A stretch of DNA of 64,000 bases from Nocardioides sp. Kera G14 (GTDB taxonomy: Bacteria > Actinomycetota > Actinomycetes > Propionibacteriales > Nocardioidaceae), in assembly GCF_020715565.1 (NCBI RefSeq), contig NZ_CP085839.1:1178001-1242000 (forward strand), written 5' to 3'. Of this stretch, positions 53,059 to 64,000 are shown in pieces; position 1 is the stretch's first letter, and each line of letters opens with the position of its first letter. The notes below the pieces were generated by a model. It was not told where the DNA came from. It saw nothing but the letters and a program-made list of their open reading frames with translations, and ran no database searches. Position numbers and translations under genes: made by a program.

Positions 53059-54024
53059 ATGGTGCAGACACAGTTCGTGACGATCCACGGTCATCGCCGT
53101 GCCTACGCGATCGGTGGTCCGCCGGTGGGAGAGGCGCCCGTGCTGCTGCTCCTGCACGGCCTGGCGTGCGACCGGCACACGTGGGACTCCGTCTGGGACG
53201 ACCTCGCCGAGCGCTACACGGTGATCGCGCCGGACCTGCTCGGCCACGGCGAGTCGGACAAGCCGCGCGGTGACTACTCCGTCGGTGGCTACGCCAACGG
53301 CATGCGGGACCTGCTCACGGTGCTCGGCATCGACAAGGTGACCGTGATCGGCCACAGCTTCGGTGGCGGTGTCGCGATGCAGTTCGGCTACCAGTTCCCC
53401 GAGCGCACCGAGCGGATCTTCCTGGTCGACGCCGGTGGCTTGGGCCGTGAGGTGACGCCGTTCATCCGCGCCCTCGCCCTGCCGGGGTACGACGCCGTGC
53501 TGCGGTTCCTCACGATGCCGGGCGTCCTGCACCTCAACATCGGCATGATGCGCGCACTGCACGCGCTCGTGCCGACCCCTCACACCCGCGACCTCGCCGA
53601 GGTGGCCGAGATCATGGAGTCCTTCAAGGAGCCCGGCAAGCGGCGCGCCGTGCACCAGCTCGTCACCAACGCGATCGACTGGCGCGGGCAGATCGTCTCG
53701 ATCCGCGACCGCGCCTACCTCACCGAGGAGATGCCGCTCTGCGTCCTGTGGGGCGAGGACGACATGGTCATCCCCGCCAAGCACGCCGACGTCGTCGCGG
53801 AGCTCGCGCCTGCCGCCCGCGTCGTCGTCATCCCGGACGCCGGTCACTTCCCGCACAAGGACCACCCCGCGCAGTTCGTGGCGCTCGTGGACGACTTCAT
53901 GACGACCACCTCGCCTGCCGTGTACTCGCGGGCGAAGTGGCGCCGGCTGCTCAAGACGGGCAGGCCGGCACCACTCAGCTCGGTCAGCGACGAGACCATC
54001 AAAGCCACCGCAGACCTGGCGTGA
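53059..54024 (+). CDS. Alpha/beta-fold hydrolase
   Basis: A 321-residue single-domain hydrolase. The nucleophile elbow is GHSFGG (Ser near residue 100), the acid is probably the Asp in WGEDDMVIP, and the His is in DAGHFPHKD. HGLACDRHTW supplies the oxyanion hole. Substrate is unknown. The ATG at 53059 starts 8 bases after TTGAAT, a leaderless-type -10 box; a GTG at 53041 is in frame. It is divergent from fasR (47 bases) and convergent with aceE. Confidence 0.85.
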   Translation: MVQTQFVTIHGHRRAYAIGGPPVGEAPVLLLLHGLACDRHTWDSVWDDLAERYTVIAPDLLGHGESDKPRGDYSVGGYANGMRDLLTVLGIDKVTVIGHSFGGGVAMQFGYQFPERTERIFLVDAGGLGREVTPFIRALALPGYDAVLRFLTMPGVLHLNIGMMRALHALVPTPHTRDLAEVAEIMESFKEPGKRRAVHQLVTNAIDWRGQIVSIRDRAYLTEEMPLCVLWGEDDMVIPAKHADVVAELAPAARVVVIPDAGHFPHKDHPAQFVALVDDFMTTTSPAVYSRAKWRRLLKTGRPAPLSSVSDETIKATADLA

Positions 54025-54027
54025 CGC

Positions 54028-56823
54028 TTACGCGTCGCCGCCCTCCTGCTTGACGCCCTCCATCGTGGTCGGGTCGTCGATGCGGTAGGTGCTGAAGGCC
54101 TTCTCCACGACACCGCGGTCGATCTTCCCGGCGTCGGCGAGGGCCTGCAGCGCCTGCACGACGACCGAGTGGGCGTCGATCTGGAAGAACCGGCGAGCGG
54201 CCGGACGGGTGTCGGCGAAGCCGAAGCCGTCGGCACCGAGCACGCGGTAGTCGGCCGGCACCCAGCGCGCGATCTGCAGCGGGACGGCCCGCATGTAGTC
54301 GGAGACGGCGATGACAGGAGCGGCGTCGCCGCCCTCAGGACCGGCCAGCTTGTCACTGATGTACGCCGTCCGGGCACTCTCACCGGGGTGGTTGAGGTTC
54401 CACGACTCGGCCGCGATGGCGTCGCGGGCGAGCTCGTTCCACGAGGTGACCGACCAGGTCTCGGCAGCCACACCCCAGTCCTCACGCAGGATCCGGGCCG
54501 CGTCGGCGACCCACGGGAAGCCCACGCCCGAGCCCAGGAGGCGGACGGTCGGCCCGTCGCCCTCGGCCTGGCTCACGCGGTGGATGCCCTTGAGGATGCC
54601 CTCGGTGTCGACACCCTCGGGCTCCGCCGGCTGGGGGACCGGCTCGTTGTAGACGGTGAGGTAGAAGATGACGTCCTCGCCCTTGCCGTCACGGCCGCCG
54701 TCGCCGTACATCCGCTCCAGGCCGGAGCGCATGATGTGCCCGACCTCGTAGGCGAACGCGGGGTCGTAGTGCACGACCGCCGGGTTGGTGGCCGCGATCA
54801 GCGGGCTGTGGCCGTCGGCGTGCTGCAGGCCCTCACCGGTCAGGGTGGTGCGGCCCGCGGTGGCGCCGATCAGGAAGCCGCGCGCCATCTGGTCGGCCAT
54901 CGCCCAGATCGAGTCACCGGTGCGCTGGAAGCCGAACATCGAGTAGAAGATGTAGAACGGGATCATCGGCTCGCCGTGCGTCGCGTACGACGACCCGGCC
55001 GCGATCGCCGACGCCATGGCGCCGGCCTCGGAGATGCCCTCGTGCAGCATCTGCCCGGCGGTCGACATCTTGTACTGGAGCAGCATGTTGCGGTCGACGC
55101 CCTCGAACTGCTGACCCGCCGGGTCGTAGATCTTGGCGCTCGGGAACATCGCGTCCATGCCGAACGTGCGGTACTCGTCGGGCGCGATCGGGACGATACG
55201 CTTGCCGATGTTGGGGTCGCGCATCCAGTCCTTGAGCAGACGGACGGTGGCCATGGTCGTGGCGACCTTGCCGTTGGCGCCCTTCTTCAGGTCGGCGTAC
55301 GCCTTGTCGCCGGGCAGCTCCAGCGCAGCCGAGCGGTTGATCCGGTTGGGCAGCGAGCCGCCGAGCGAGCGGCGACGCTCCATCATGTATTCGATCTCGG
55401 GGGCGTTCGCGCCGGGGTGGAAGAGCGGGAACTTGCCGGTCGCGGCGTACTTCTCCTCGATCACCTGGTCGGTGACGGGGATGTCGAGCCGGTCGCGGAA
55501 CTTCTTGGCGTCCTCGACGGTGAGCTTCTTCATCTGGTGGGTGGCGTTCTTGCCCATCAGGGAGTCGATCGTCCACCCCTTCACCGTGTGGGCGAGGATG
55601 ACGGTCGGCTGCCCGGCGTGCTTCGTGGCCGAGTCGAACGCGGCGTACACCTTGCGGTAGTCGTGCCCGCCGCGCGGCAGCTTCTCGATGTCGCGGTCGG
55701 TGAGGTGCTCGACCATCTTGCGCAGGCGCGGGTCGGGACCGAAGAAGTGCTCGCGGTTGTAGGCGCCGTCCTCGACCGAGTAGGTCTGGAAGGCACCGTC
55801 GGGGGTGGTGTTCATCTTGTTGACGAGCACGCCGTCGACGTCGCGGGCGAGCAGGTCGTCCCACTCGCGGCCCCAGACGACCTTGATGACGTTCCAGCCG
55901 GCGCCACGGAAGTTGGCCTCGAGCTCCTGGATGATCTTGCCGTTGCCCGTGACCGGGCCGTCGAGCTGCTGCAGGTTGCAGTTGATCACCCAGGTCAGGT
56001 TGTCGAGCTCCTCGCGGGCGGCGATGCGCAGCGCGCCCATCGACTCGGGCTCGGCCATCTCGCCGTCGCCGAGGAAGGCCCACACGCGCTGGTCGCCGGT
56101 GTCCTTGATGCCCCGGTTCTGCAGGTACTTGTTGAACCGCGCCTGGTAGATCGAGTTGATCCCGGTCAGGCCCATCGACACCGTCGGGAACTCCCAGAAG
56201 TCCGGCATCAGCCGCGGGTGCGGGTACGACGACAACCCCTGTCCGACGCCGTGCTGGACCTCCTGGCGGAAGCGGTAGAGCAGCTCCTCGGAGAGCCGGC
56301 CCTCGAGGAACGCACGCGCGTAGATGCCGGGGGAGGCGTGACCCTGGATGAAGACCTGGTCACCGCCGCCCGGAGCGTCCTTGCCGCGGAAGAAGTGGTT
56401 GAAGCCGACCTCGTAGAGCGACGCCGACGACTGGTAGGTGGCGATGTGGCCGCCCACCTCGAGACCCTTGCTGTTCGCGCTGGAGACGAGCATCGCCGCG
56501 TTCCAGCGGATGTAGGACCGGATCCGGCGCTCGGTGTCCTCGTCGCCGGGGAACCAGGGCTCACGCTCCGGCGGGATGGTGTTGATGAAATCCGTGCTGC
56601 GCAGTGCTGGCACCCCGATCGCGCGCTCACGGGAGCGCTCGAGCAGGCGGAGCATGACGTAGCGGGCGCGGTCACGACCGCGGGCGTCGACCATGGAGTC
56701 GAACGAGGCGAGCCAGTCCCGGGTCTCATCGGGGTCGATGTCCGGAAGCTGGGTGGGGAGCCCCTCGTGGATGACGGTGGGCGTCGGCTGCGCCGGAGTG
56801 GTGGATTCGGTCACAACCTGCAT
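54028..56823 (-). CDS. aceE: Pyruvate dehydrogenase E1 component (homodimeric type)
   Basis: A 931-residue thiamine-diphosphate enzyme of the large AceE type (about 890-930). It decarboxylates pyruvate and acetylates the lipoyl E2. Visible: [12 protein letters not shown] and the thiamine-binding [10 protein letters not shown] with a later [11 protein letters not shown] (about residues 290-330), and the C-terminal PIN/transketolase parts. E2 and E3 genes are not in the window, as usual in actinobacteria. ATG at 56823 follows the divergent promoter gap of 150 bases shared with the DUF3052 gene. The order aceE/DUF3052/ahpE matches mycobacteria. Confidence 0.97.
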   Translation of the reverse strand: MQVVTESTTPAQPTPTVIHEGLPTQLPDIDPDETRDWLASFDSMVDARGRDRARYVMLRLLERSRERAIGVPALRSTDFINTIPPEREPWFPGDEDTERRIRSYIRWNAAMLVSSANSKGLEVGGHIATYQSSASLYEVGFNHFFRGKDAPGGGDQVFIQGHASPGIYARAFLEGRLSEELLYRFRQEVQHGVGQGLSSYPHPRLMPDFWEFPTVSMGLTGINSIYQARFNKYLQNRGIKDTGDQRVWAFLGDGEMAEPESMGALRIAAREELDNLTWVINCNLQQLDGPVTGNGKIIQELEANFRGAGWNVIKVVWGREWDDLLARDVDGVLVNKMNTTPDGAFQTYSVEDGAYNREHFFGPDPRLRKMVEHLTDRDIEKLPRGGHDYRKVYAAFDSATKHAGQPTVILAHTVKGWTIDSLMGKNATHQMKKLTVEDAKKFRDRLDIPVTDQVIEEKYAATGKFPLFHPGANAPEIEYMMERRRSLGGSLPNRINRSAALELPGDKAYADLKKGANGKVATTMATVRLLKDWMRDPNIGKRIVPIAPDEYRTFGMDAMFPSAKIYDPAGQQFEGVDRNMLLQYKMSTAGQMLHEGISEAGAMASAIAAGSSYATHGEPMIPFYIFYSMFGFQRTGDSIWAMADQMARGFLIGATAGRTTLTGEGLQHADGHSPLIAATNPAVVHYDPAFAYEVGHIMRSGLERMYGDGGRDGKGEDVIFYLTVYNEPVPQPAEPEGVDTEGILKGIHRVSQAEGDGPTVRLLGSGVGFPWVADAARILREDWGVAAETWSVTSWNELARDAIAAESWNLNHPGESARTAYISDKLAGPEGGDAAPVIAVSDYMRAVPLQIARWVPADYRVLGADGFGFADTRPAARRFFQIDAHSVVVQALQALADAGKIDRGVVEKAFSTYRIDDPTTMEGVKQEGGDA

Positions 56824-56973
56824 GGTGTCACTGTCTGGTCCCACGAAAAACTTACCCACCAGTAGCCACACCCGGGTTCTGACTTGCGGAAACGCCCGGG
56901 CCTTGCGCCCGAGGTGCGATCCACGGTGGACTGTCCTCCCAACAGTCACAGAATCAAAGGGGAGTAGATCAAC

Positions 56974-57384
56974 GTGGGCTCGACCGCGGCCGCCAGGCCA
57001 GCAGACCGCCTCGGCTTCAAGTCAGGCATGGTGGTCCAGGAGCTGGGCTGGGATGACGACACCGACGACGAGCTGCGCAGCTCCATCGAAGACGTCATCG
57101 ACGGCGACCTCGTCGACGGCGACTACGGCAACGACGTCGACGCCGTGCTGCTGTGGTGGCGCGAGGACGACGGCGATCTCGTCGACGGTCTCGTGGACTC
57201 CCTCACCGACCTCATTGGTGGCGGCGCCATCTGGTTGATGACGCCGAAGGTCGGGCGCCCCGGCGCCGTCGACGCCGCCGACATCGCCGAGGCCGCGCCC
57301 CTGGCCGGTCTGGCACAGACCTCCTCGGCCACGGTGAGCAAGGACTGGGCCGCGACGCGCCTGGTCACACCCAAGTCTTCATGA
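56974..57384 (+). CDS. DUF3052 family protein
   Basis: A 136-residue acidic protein of the actinobacterial DUF3052 family. It has the typical [19 protein letters not shown] start and [11 protein letters not shown] region. Function is unknown. The gene is divergent from aceE and next to ahpE in mycobacteria as well (Rv2239c-like position), which suggests a link to central metabolism or redox. GTG at 56974 is used and the stop overlaps the next ATG (ATGA). Confidence 0.9.
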   Translation: MGSTAAARPADRLGFKSGMVVQELGWDDDTDDELRSSIEDVIDGDLVDGDYGNDVDAVLLWWREDDGDLVDGLVDSLTDLIGGGAIWLMTPKVGRPGAVDAADIAEAAPLAGLAQTSSATVSKDWAATRLVTPKSS

Positions 57385-58964
57385 AGGACCTCGTCACCCC
57401 GCTGCGCGTCATCGCCGGCTCGGGGATCGTCCGACCCTATTCGCCGGTCGCCGTCGCCAAGCTGCTCAAGGTCCTGCACGACTGGGGCACCGGCCCCGCC
57501 GGTGGCTTCGCGACGCTGGCGGTCCGCCACCCGGGCAAGGTCGGCGTGATCGACGAGCTCGGGTCACTGACGTGGTCCGAGCTCCACCGTCGCTCCAACG
57601 CGCTCGCCCGGGCGTTGGCCGAGCGTGGCGTGAAGGAGGGCGACGGCGTCGCGATCATGTGCCGCAACCACCGCGGGTTCCTCGACGCCATGATCGCCGC
57701 CGGCAAGCTCGGCGCCGACGTGCTCCTGCTCAACACGGCCTTCGCCGGCCCGCAGCTCGTCGAGGTGCTCGGTCGCGAGAAGCCGAGCGTCGTCATCCAC
57801 GACGAGGAGTTCACCGGCCTGTTGGCCGACGCGGACGTCGAGCGCCGGGTCGTCGCGTGGACGGACACGGCCGTCGAGGCCGACACGGTCGAGTCCCTCA
57901 TCGCCGCAACGTCGGGTGACGACGTACGGGCTCCGGGGCGGCACGGGCGGATCATCATCCTGACCTCCGGTACCACCGGCACGCCGAAGGGCGCGCCCCG
58001 CAACGAGGCCGGCTTCGACGCCGCGATCTCCCTGCTCTCGCGGATGCCCTTCCACGCCGGGTGGCGCACGTACGTCGCCGCGCCGATGTTCCACACCTGG
58101 GGCCTGGCCCACCTGCTGTTGGCCATGCTGCTGGGCACGACGCTCGTGCTGCGCAGGAGGTTCGAGCCGGAGGACGCGCTGGTCGCACTGTCCTCCCACC
58201 GCTGTCAGGGTTTCGTGGTGATCCCGGTGATGCTCCAGCGCATCCTCGCGCTGCCCGAGGAGACCCGGCGGAAGTACAACCTGTCGTGGCTGCGGGTCGT
58301 GGCTTCGTCCGGCTCGGCCCTGCCCGGCGACCTGGCACTCGCATGGATGGACGCATGCGGCGACAACCTCTACAACGTCTACGGCTCGACCGAGGTCGCC
58401 TACGCCTCGATCGCGACACCGGAGGACCTGCGCACCGCGCCGACCTCGGCCGGCAAGCCGCCGTGGGGCACGACCGTCCGCATCCTGTCGCCCGTGGGCG
58501 AGGAGCTGCCGACGGGGGAGTCGGGCCGGATCTTCGTCGCCAACGGCTTCCTCTTCGAGGGCTACACCGGCGGCGGCCACAAGGAGATCGTGGACGGACT
58601 CATGTCCACCGGCGACATCGGTCGCTTCGACTCCGACGGACGCCTCTACGTCGAGGGACGTGACGACGAGATGATCGTCTCCGGTGGGGAGAACGTCTTC
58701 CCCAAGGAGGTCGAGGACTGCCTCACGCGCCACCCCGCGGTCACGGACGCTGCGGCCATCGGCGTCGACGACGAGCACTTCGGCCAGCGGCTGCGCGCCT
58801 TCGTGGTCGTCACCTCGCCGGTCGAGGAGGACGAGCTGAAGGACTGGGTCCGCGCCAACCTCGCCCGTTACAAGATCCCGCGCGAGATCCACGTGCTCGA
58901 GGAGCTGCCGCGCAATGCCACCGGCAAGGTGCTCAAGCGCGAGCTGCGAGACTGGACCCCGTGA
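57381..58964 (+). CDS. Acyl-CoA synthetase (AMP-binding, class I adenylate-forming)
   Basis: A 527-residue adenylate-forming enzyme. The P-loop-like signature is LTSGTTGTPKGAP (about residues 195-207), the second core is YNVYGSTEVAYAS, the hinge and A8 region is GRDDEMIVSGGENVFPKEVE, and the A10 lysine is in NATGKVLKRELRDW. Overall it resembles medium/long-chain fatty acyl-CoA synthetases, but the substrate is not determined. It is translationally coupled to DUF3052 and overlaps the peroxiredoxin start. It could feed acyl-CoA to lipid metabolism. Confidence 0.88.
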   Translation: MKDLVTPLRVIAGSGIVRPYSPVAVAKLLKVLHDWGTGPAGGFATLAVRHPGKVGVIDELGSLTWSELHRRSNALARALAERGVKEGDGVAIMCRNHRGFLDAMIAAGKLGADVLLLNTAFAGPQLVEVLGREKPSVVIHDEEFTGLLADADVERRVVAWTDTAVEADTVESLIAATSGDDVRAPGRHGRIIILTSGTTGTPKGAPRNEAGFDAAISLLSRMPFHAGWRTYVAAPMFHTWGLAHLLLAMLLGTTLVLRRRFEPEDALVALSSHRCQGFVVIPVMLQRILALPEETRRKYNLSWLRVVASSGSALPGDLALAWMDACGDNLYNVYGSTEVAYASIATPEDLRTAPTSAGKPPWGTTVRILSPVGEELPTGESGRIFVANGFLFEGYTGGGHKEIVDGLMSTGDIGRFDSDGRLYVEGRDDEMIVSGGENVFPKEVEDCLTRHPAVTDAAAIGVDDEHFGQRLRAFVVVTSPVEEDELKDWVRANLARYKIPREIHVLEELPRNATGKVLKRELRDWTP

Positions 58965-59428
58965 CTGGCATTGCACTCGGCGGACCGGCTCCCGACTTCA
59001 CGTTGCGGGACCAGTTCGGTCAGGACGTGACGCTGTCGTCGTACGCCGGCACCAAGGCGGTCGCGGTGCTCTTCTATCCGGCGGCCTTCTCCGGCGTCTG
59101 CACCGGTGAGATGGCGGGCCTGCGTGACCGGCTCGACGAGTTCATGAGCTTCGACACCGAGGTGCTCGCGGTCTCGACCGACCCGGTCTACGCGCTGCGC
59201 GCCTTCGCCGACTCCGACGGGCTGAACTTCCCTCTGTTGAGCGACTTCTGGCCGCACGGGGAGGTGGCTCAGGCCTACGACGTGTTCGACGAGCGCAAGG
59301 GGATGGCCCGCCGGTCGTCGTACGTCATCGACAAGGCCGGCACGGTGCGGTGGTCGGTGCACAACGCCAACCCCGACGGCCGCGATCTCGACGAGCACCT
59401 GCGCCAGCTGCAGCTCGCCGCCGAGTAG
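58961..59428 (+). CDS. ahpE: Peroxiredoxin AhpE-like (1-Cys)
   Basis: A 155-residue peroxiredoxin. The peroxidatic Cys lies in YPAAFSGVCTGE (about residue 47); there is no resolving Cys, which is characteristic of AhpE-type 1-Cys enzymes. It reduces peroxides using mycothiol/mycoredoxin. GTG at 58961 overlaps the upstream stop, forming a DUF3052-acyl-CoA synthetase-ahpE operon. A strong hairpin follows. Confidence 0.9.
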   Translation: MTGIALGGPAPDFTLRDQFGQDVTLSSYAGTKAVAVLFYPAAFSGVCTGEMAGLRDRLDEFMSFDTEVLAVSTDPVYALRAFADSDGLNFPLLSDFWPHGEVAQAYDVFDERKGMARRSSYVIDKAGTVRWSVHNANPDGRDLDEHLRQLQLAAE

Positions 59429-59524
59429 GCCCGGGTGGGTCGAACGGCCCGATGGTCTGGACCGGAACGGGCAATTTTCGCGGTTCTCGCACGAACCGAG
59501 GTCCGGACTTCTACTGTTCTACTC

Positions 59525-59556
59525 GTTCCCCTGGAGACCCGAGACTCCAGGGGAAC
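59525..59556. terminator. Terminator after the ahpE operon
   Basis: A perfect 12-bp inverted repeat GTTCCCCTGGAG-N8-CTCCAGGGGAAC, followed by ATTCAATTT. It lies 97 bases after ahpE and before tRNA-Val. Confidence 0.85.
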
Positions 59557-59591
59557 ATTCAATTTCGGCTAGGCTGTCCGCCGCCGTTCCG

Positions 59592-59665
59592 GGGCGTATA
59601 GCTCAGTTGGTTAGAGCGCTGCCCTTACAAGGCAGATGTCGGGGGTTCGAGTCCCTCTACGCCCA
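59592..59665 (+). tRNA. tRNA-Val (anticodon TAC)
   Basis: A 74-nt cloverleaf. The acceptor stem GGGCGTA pairs with TACGCCC, the anticodon stem CTGCC/GGCAG encloses CTTACAA (anticodon TAC), and the T arm includes GGTTCGAGTCC. CCA is not encoded. The last 9 bases overlap the 3' end of the HAD hydrolase gene on the other strand. Confidence 0.95.
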
Positions 59666-60328
59666 CCGCGTGAGCTCGTTGCTCCAGTCCAGGTCGATCA
59701 GGTCTGCCGGGAGGTCGTCGACGCGGCGGGCGCCGGCGTCGAGGAGCTCGGCGGTGCTGAAGCCGCCGGAGCGGAGGGTCAGGCAGCCCAGGCCGGCACG
59801 CGCGGCAGCTTCCACGTCGTAGACGGTGTCGCCGACGAAGACCGCGGCGTCGACACCGTCGAGACGGCTCAGGGTCTCCTGGATCAGGTCCGGCGCGGGC
59901 TTCGAGCTGTCGACGTCGTCGCTGGTGAGCAGGAGCTCGATGTCGTCGCCGATGCCGAGCAGGTCGACAGCCTCCTGGGAGAACTGGGGATCACCGGAGG
60001 AGGCCAGCGCCACCCTCAGTCCTTGGGAGCGGACAGCGCGGACCAGGTCCGCGGCACCCCGCAGGGGCTGGACCTCCTTGCGGAGCTGCGTGTACTCCTC
60101 GCGCCACGCGGCACGGAGATCGTCGCCGTACTGGGTCTCGGTCTCCTCGCCGGCCACCTCACCCACGAGACGGTCGCCGCCCATCCCGATGCTGCGGTGC
60201 AGCCGCCACATCGGCGGAGCCTCGATGATGCGGGTGAAGGCGCGGTGCCAGGCAACGGCGTGGTGGTACGTCGAGTCGACGAGGGTGCCGTCGACGTCGA
60301 AGAGGACGGCACCCTTTGCTTCGGTCAT
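59657..60328 (-). CDS. HAD family hydrolase (phosphoglycolate phosphatase-like)
   Basis: A 223-residue HAD hydrolase with motif I DVDGTLVDS (about residues 11-19, nucleophile Asp11), motif II ASSG near 110, a Lys in SSKPAP, and motif IV VGDTVYDVEAA. It has a helical cap of the beta-phosphoglucomutase/Gph type. Substrate is unknown. The stop lies inside the 3' end of tRNA-Val (opposite strand). Its ATG overlaps the stop of the F420-type oxidoreductase gene. Confidence 0.9.
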   Translation of the reverse strand: MTEAKGAVLFDVDGTLVDSTYHHAVAWHRAFTRIIEAPPMWRLHRSIGMGGDRLVGEVAGEETETQYGDDLRAAWREEYTQLRKEVQPLRGAADLVRAVRSQGLRVALASSGDPQFSQEAVDLLGIGDDIELLLTSDDVDSSKPAPDLIQETLSRLDGVDAAVFVGDTVYDVEAAARAGLGCLTLRSGGFSTAELLDAGARRVDDLPADLIDLDWSNELTRWA

Positions 60329-61314
60329 GCGGGGGCCGCCGCGCGGAGCTTCTCCAGCAGCGGGCCGGCGGCCTCGGCGAGGAACCGGTCCTGATCCTCG
60401 TCACCGATCTGCACGAGGGCGATGTCGGTGAACCCGGCCTTCCAGTACGCCGACACCGACTCCACGATCGCGTCCAGATCCGGTCCGCACGGGATCGAGC
60501 CCGCGACGTCCTCCGCTCGTACGAATTGGGTCGCTCCTGCGAAGCCGGCCGGCGTGGGCAGGTCGGCGTTGACCGCCCAGCCGCCACCGAACCACCGGAA
60601 CTGCTCGTGCGCCTTCGCGACCGCTGCCTCCTTGTCGGGACCCCAGCAGATCGGGATCTGGCCGATCGCGCGGGCTTCGCTGCCGACCTGTTTGGCGCCC
60701 TCGACCTTGTTCCACCCGGAGATGAGGTCGGCGTCGGGCTCGACCCCGATGAGGTGGTCACCGAGGGGTGCGAACTGCTCGACGGCTCGGTTGCCGGCGA
60801 CGGCGAGGCCGATCTCGACGCCCTCGTCGGGCAGATCCCAGACGCGCGCGGAGTCGACCTGGAAGTACTCGCCGCGGTAGTCGACCAGCTCACCGGTGTG
60901 CAGCGAGCGGATGATGTCCACGGCCTCCCGCAGCATCTCCTGCCGGTCCTGGATGGCAGGCCAGCCCTCGCCGACGACATGCTCGTTCAGGCTCTCGCCG
61001 CTGCCCAGTCCGAGGGTGAAGCGGCCCTCGGCGAGGATCTGGAGCGTCGCAGACTTCTGCGCCACGACGGCAGGGTGGTAGCGGATCGTCGGGCAGGTCA
61101 CGTAGGTCATCAGCCCGACGCGCTCGGTCGCCTGTGCGACGGCCCCGAGCACCGTCCATGCGTAGGGCGCGTGGCCCTGCTCGGTGAGCCACGGGGAGTA
61201 GTGGTCGCTGGAGACCTCGAAGTCGAAGCCCGCCTCCTCGGCGGCGACGGCGTAACGCACCAGCTCTCGCGGGCCCGACTGTTCGGTCATGAGGGTGTAT
61301 CCGAACTTCGTCAT
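60325..61314 (-). CDS. LLM class F420-dependent oxidoreductase (G6PDH-type family)
   Basis: A 329-residue TIM-barrel protein of the luciferase-like F420 family. The start TKFGYTLMTEQSG, SDHYSPW and TYVTCPTIRYHPA are typical of the subgroup near F420-dependent glucose-6-phosphate dehydrogenase. It would use coenzyme F420 rather than flavin. The ATG at 61314 overlaps the stop of the glycosylase gene (ATGA on the minus strand), which settles the start against a longer upstream frame. The substrate is unknown. Confidence 0.85.
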   Translation of the reverse strand: MTKFGYTLMTEQSGPRELVRYAVAAEEAGFDFEVSSDHYSPWLTEQGHAPYAWTVLGAVAQATERVGLMTYVTCPTIRYHPAVVAQKSATLQILAEGRFTLGLGSGESLNEHVVGEGWPAIQDRQEMLREAVDIIRSLHTGELVDYRGEYFQVDSARVWDLPDEGVEIGLAVAGNRAVEQFAPLGDHLIGVEPDADLISGWNKVEGAKQVGSEARAIGQIPICWGPDKEAAVAKAHEQFRWFGGGWAVNADLPTPAGFAGATQFVRAEDVAGSIPCGPDLDAIVESVSAYWKAGFTDIALVQIGDEDQDRFLAEAAGPLLEKLRAAAPA

Positions 61315-61775
61315 GCTGGCCCGGTACCCCGCCGGACCGAGGGCCATTCAGGACGCTCCCAGTCGGCGATCGGACCGGGGACGACCTGGAAGAGCGGATG
61401 TGGGCGGGGGAGCGTGCCGTGCCACCGCTGCCACTCCTCAGGGCTGCGACGCGCCAGCTTGGCGAGTAGGTGCTCCCACTCGTAGCCGATCTGGCCGTCG
61501 GTGACGGAGAGTACGGGCTCGGGCGGTCTCGGGATGAGGATCCGGGACCGGTCGAAGCGGTAGCCACGCCGATCGGCCTCGTCGGCCAGCCCGGTGAGAT
61601 AGGCGCCGATGAGTGCCTCGCCGTGGGGTGCCGCCCGGAACCGGAGGAGCTGCGGGTGTCGCGTGTAACCCTTCGTGCGTCCCGCGAGCACCGCCTGCGC
61701 CAGGAGCGTCTCGCGCCAGCAGGCGATCAGCGCCTGGCGGTCGAGGTGGGCGGGGTGCACCGACCAGATCCTCAC
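61311..61775 (-). CDS. Pyrimidine dimer DNA glycosylase family protein (Pyr_excise)
   Basis: A 154-residue protein resembling T4 endonuclease V-type glycosylases. The start RIWSVHPAHLDRQAL, WRETLLAQAVLAG and TKGYTRHPQLLRFR are the family signature. It is expected to remove UV photoproducts in DNA. GTG at 61775 is used. It is the first gene of a coupled pair with the F420-type oxidoreductase. The C-terminal 50 residues are not conserved-looking. Confidence 0.82.
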   Translation of the reverse strand: MRIWSVHPAHLDRQALIACWRETLLAQAVLAGRTKGYTRHPQLLRFRAAPHGEALIGAYLTGLADEADRRGYRFDRSRILIPRPPEPVLSVTDGQIGYEWEHLLAKLARRSPEEWQRWHGTLPRPHPLFQVVPGPIADWERPEWPSVRRGTGPA

Positions 61776-61809
61776 CGGGACAACGTAGGGCAGGCTCCCG
61801 CGTGTTTTC

Positions 61810-61845
61810 TTGACTCACTCCAGATAAGGGAGTTGAGTATCGGAC

Positions 61846-61846
<1 letters not shown>
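61810..61846 (+). promoter_or_regulatory. furA-katG promoter and candidate FurA operator
   Basis: The -35-like TTGACT (61810-61815), then TTGAGT (61833-61838), fit a promoter with a 17-base spacer. The GTG start at 61846 lies 7 bases after the -10, suggesting a leaderless furA mRNA. Overlapping it is the imperfect dyad ACTCACTCC-N7-GGAGTTGAGT (61813-61838), a candidate FurA binding site that would give autoregulation. The operator assignment is inferred. Confidence 0.55.

Positions 61847-64000
<2,154 letters not shown>

Noticed and set aside
54169..56865. An 898-codon open frame antisense to aceE
   Set aside because: It mirrors aceE codon structure on the other strand, is rich in Arg, Val and Gly with no domain, and the aceE assignment is certain. 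In GC-rich DNA such long antisense frames are expected.

Overview
The window is a contiguous piece of chromosome from a high-GC actinobacterium. GC-rich codon use, many GTG starts, apparently leaderless promoters, F420- and FurA/KatG-type genes, a tuberculostearic-acid gene pair and a FasR-controlled type II fatty-acid operon all point to Actinobacteria. Gene order and 16S features fit the Propionibacteriales, most likely Nocardioides or a close relative (inference; no search was run). Nearly everything is core genome. I found no insertion sequence, prophage, integrase or CRISPR array. The window cuts dnaE2 at its 5' end and katG at its 3' end.

Layout. 1-6.5 kb: error-prone polymerase DnaE2, a beta-lactamase-fold serine hydrolase, HemW and a DUF3097 protein. 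6.5-20.4 kb: a stress and RNA-maturation block: CIRCE-hrcA-dnaJ, rsmE, a Gmad2-type lipoprotein, a HIT protein, then phoH-ybeY-CNNM transporter-degenerate cytidine deaminase. Three genes (tmsA, tmsB and a siderophore-interacting-type flavoreductase) follow before era, then a flavodoxin-like gene and two tandem septum-formation-type lipoproteins. 20.4-24.7 kb: a PPOX protein, a TDT transporter divergent from a LysR regulator, and leuA behind a leucine-rich leader peptide. 24.7-35.7 kb: a membrane protein, recO, yibE/F, uppS, glyS, a lipoprotein, dusB, an M15-like secreted protein, dgt and dnaG.

35.7-45.4 kb: tRNA-Asn, a heme-oxygenase-like diiron oxidase coupled to a CDGSH protein, tRNA-Met, tyrS, and a complete 16S-23S-5S rRNA operon without spacer tRNAs, with candidate promoters, boxA-like and processing elements and a strong terminator, then a TPR protein. 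45.5-53.0 kb: DUF3145, a small secreted protein, and (minus strand) the fatty-acid block fasR-fabD-fabH-acpP-fabF-accD. 53-59.4 kb: an alpha/beta hydrolase, aceE, and the DUF3052-acyl-CoA synthetase-ahpE operon. 59.6-64 kb: tRNA-Val, a HAD hydrolase, a pyrimidine-dimer glycosylase coupled to an F420-type oxidoreductase, and furA-katG.

Two lipid themes link the loci. AceE makes acetyl-CoA, AccD and FabD make and load malonyl units, FabH/FabF/ACP elongate them, and TmsB/TmsA would methylate and reduce membrane oleoyl chains to 10-methylstearate. Redox and iron genes recur (AhpE, FurA/KatG, SIP reductase, diiron oxidase-CDGSH). The observations most worth checking are the tmsAB-reductase insertion coupled to era, the diiron oxidase-CDGSH pair, the FabD with an extra lysine-less biotinyl-like domain, the zinc-site-less cytidine deaminase, a candidate fab-operon operator and the leuA leader peptide.
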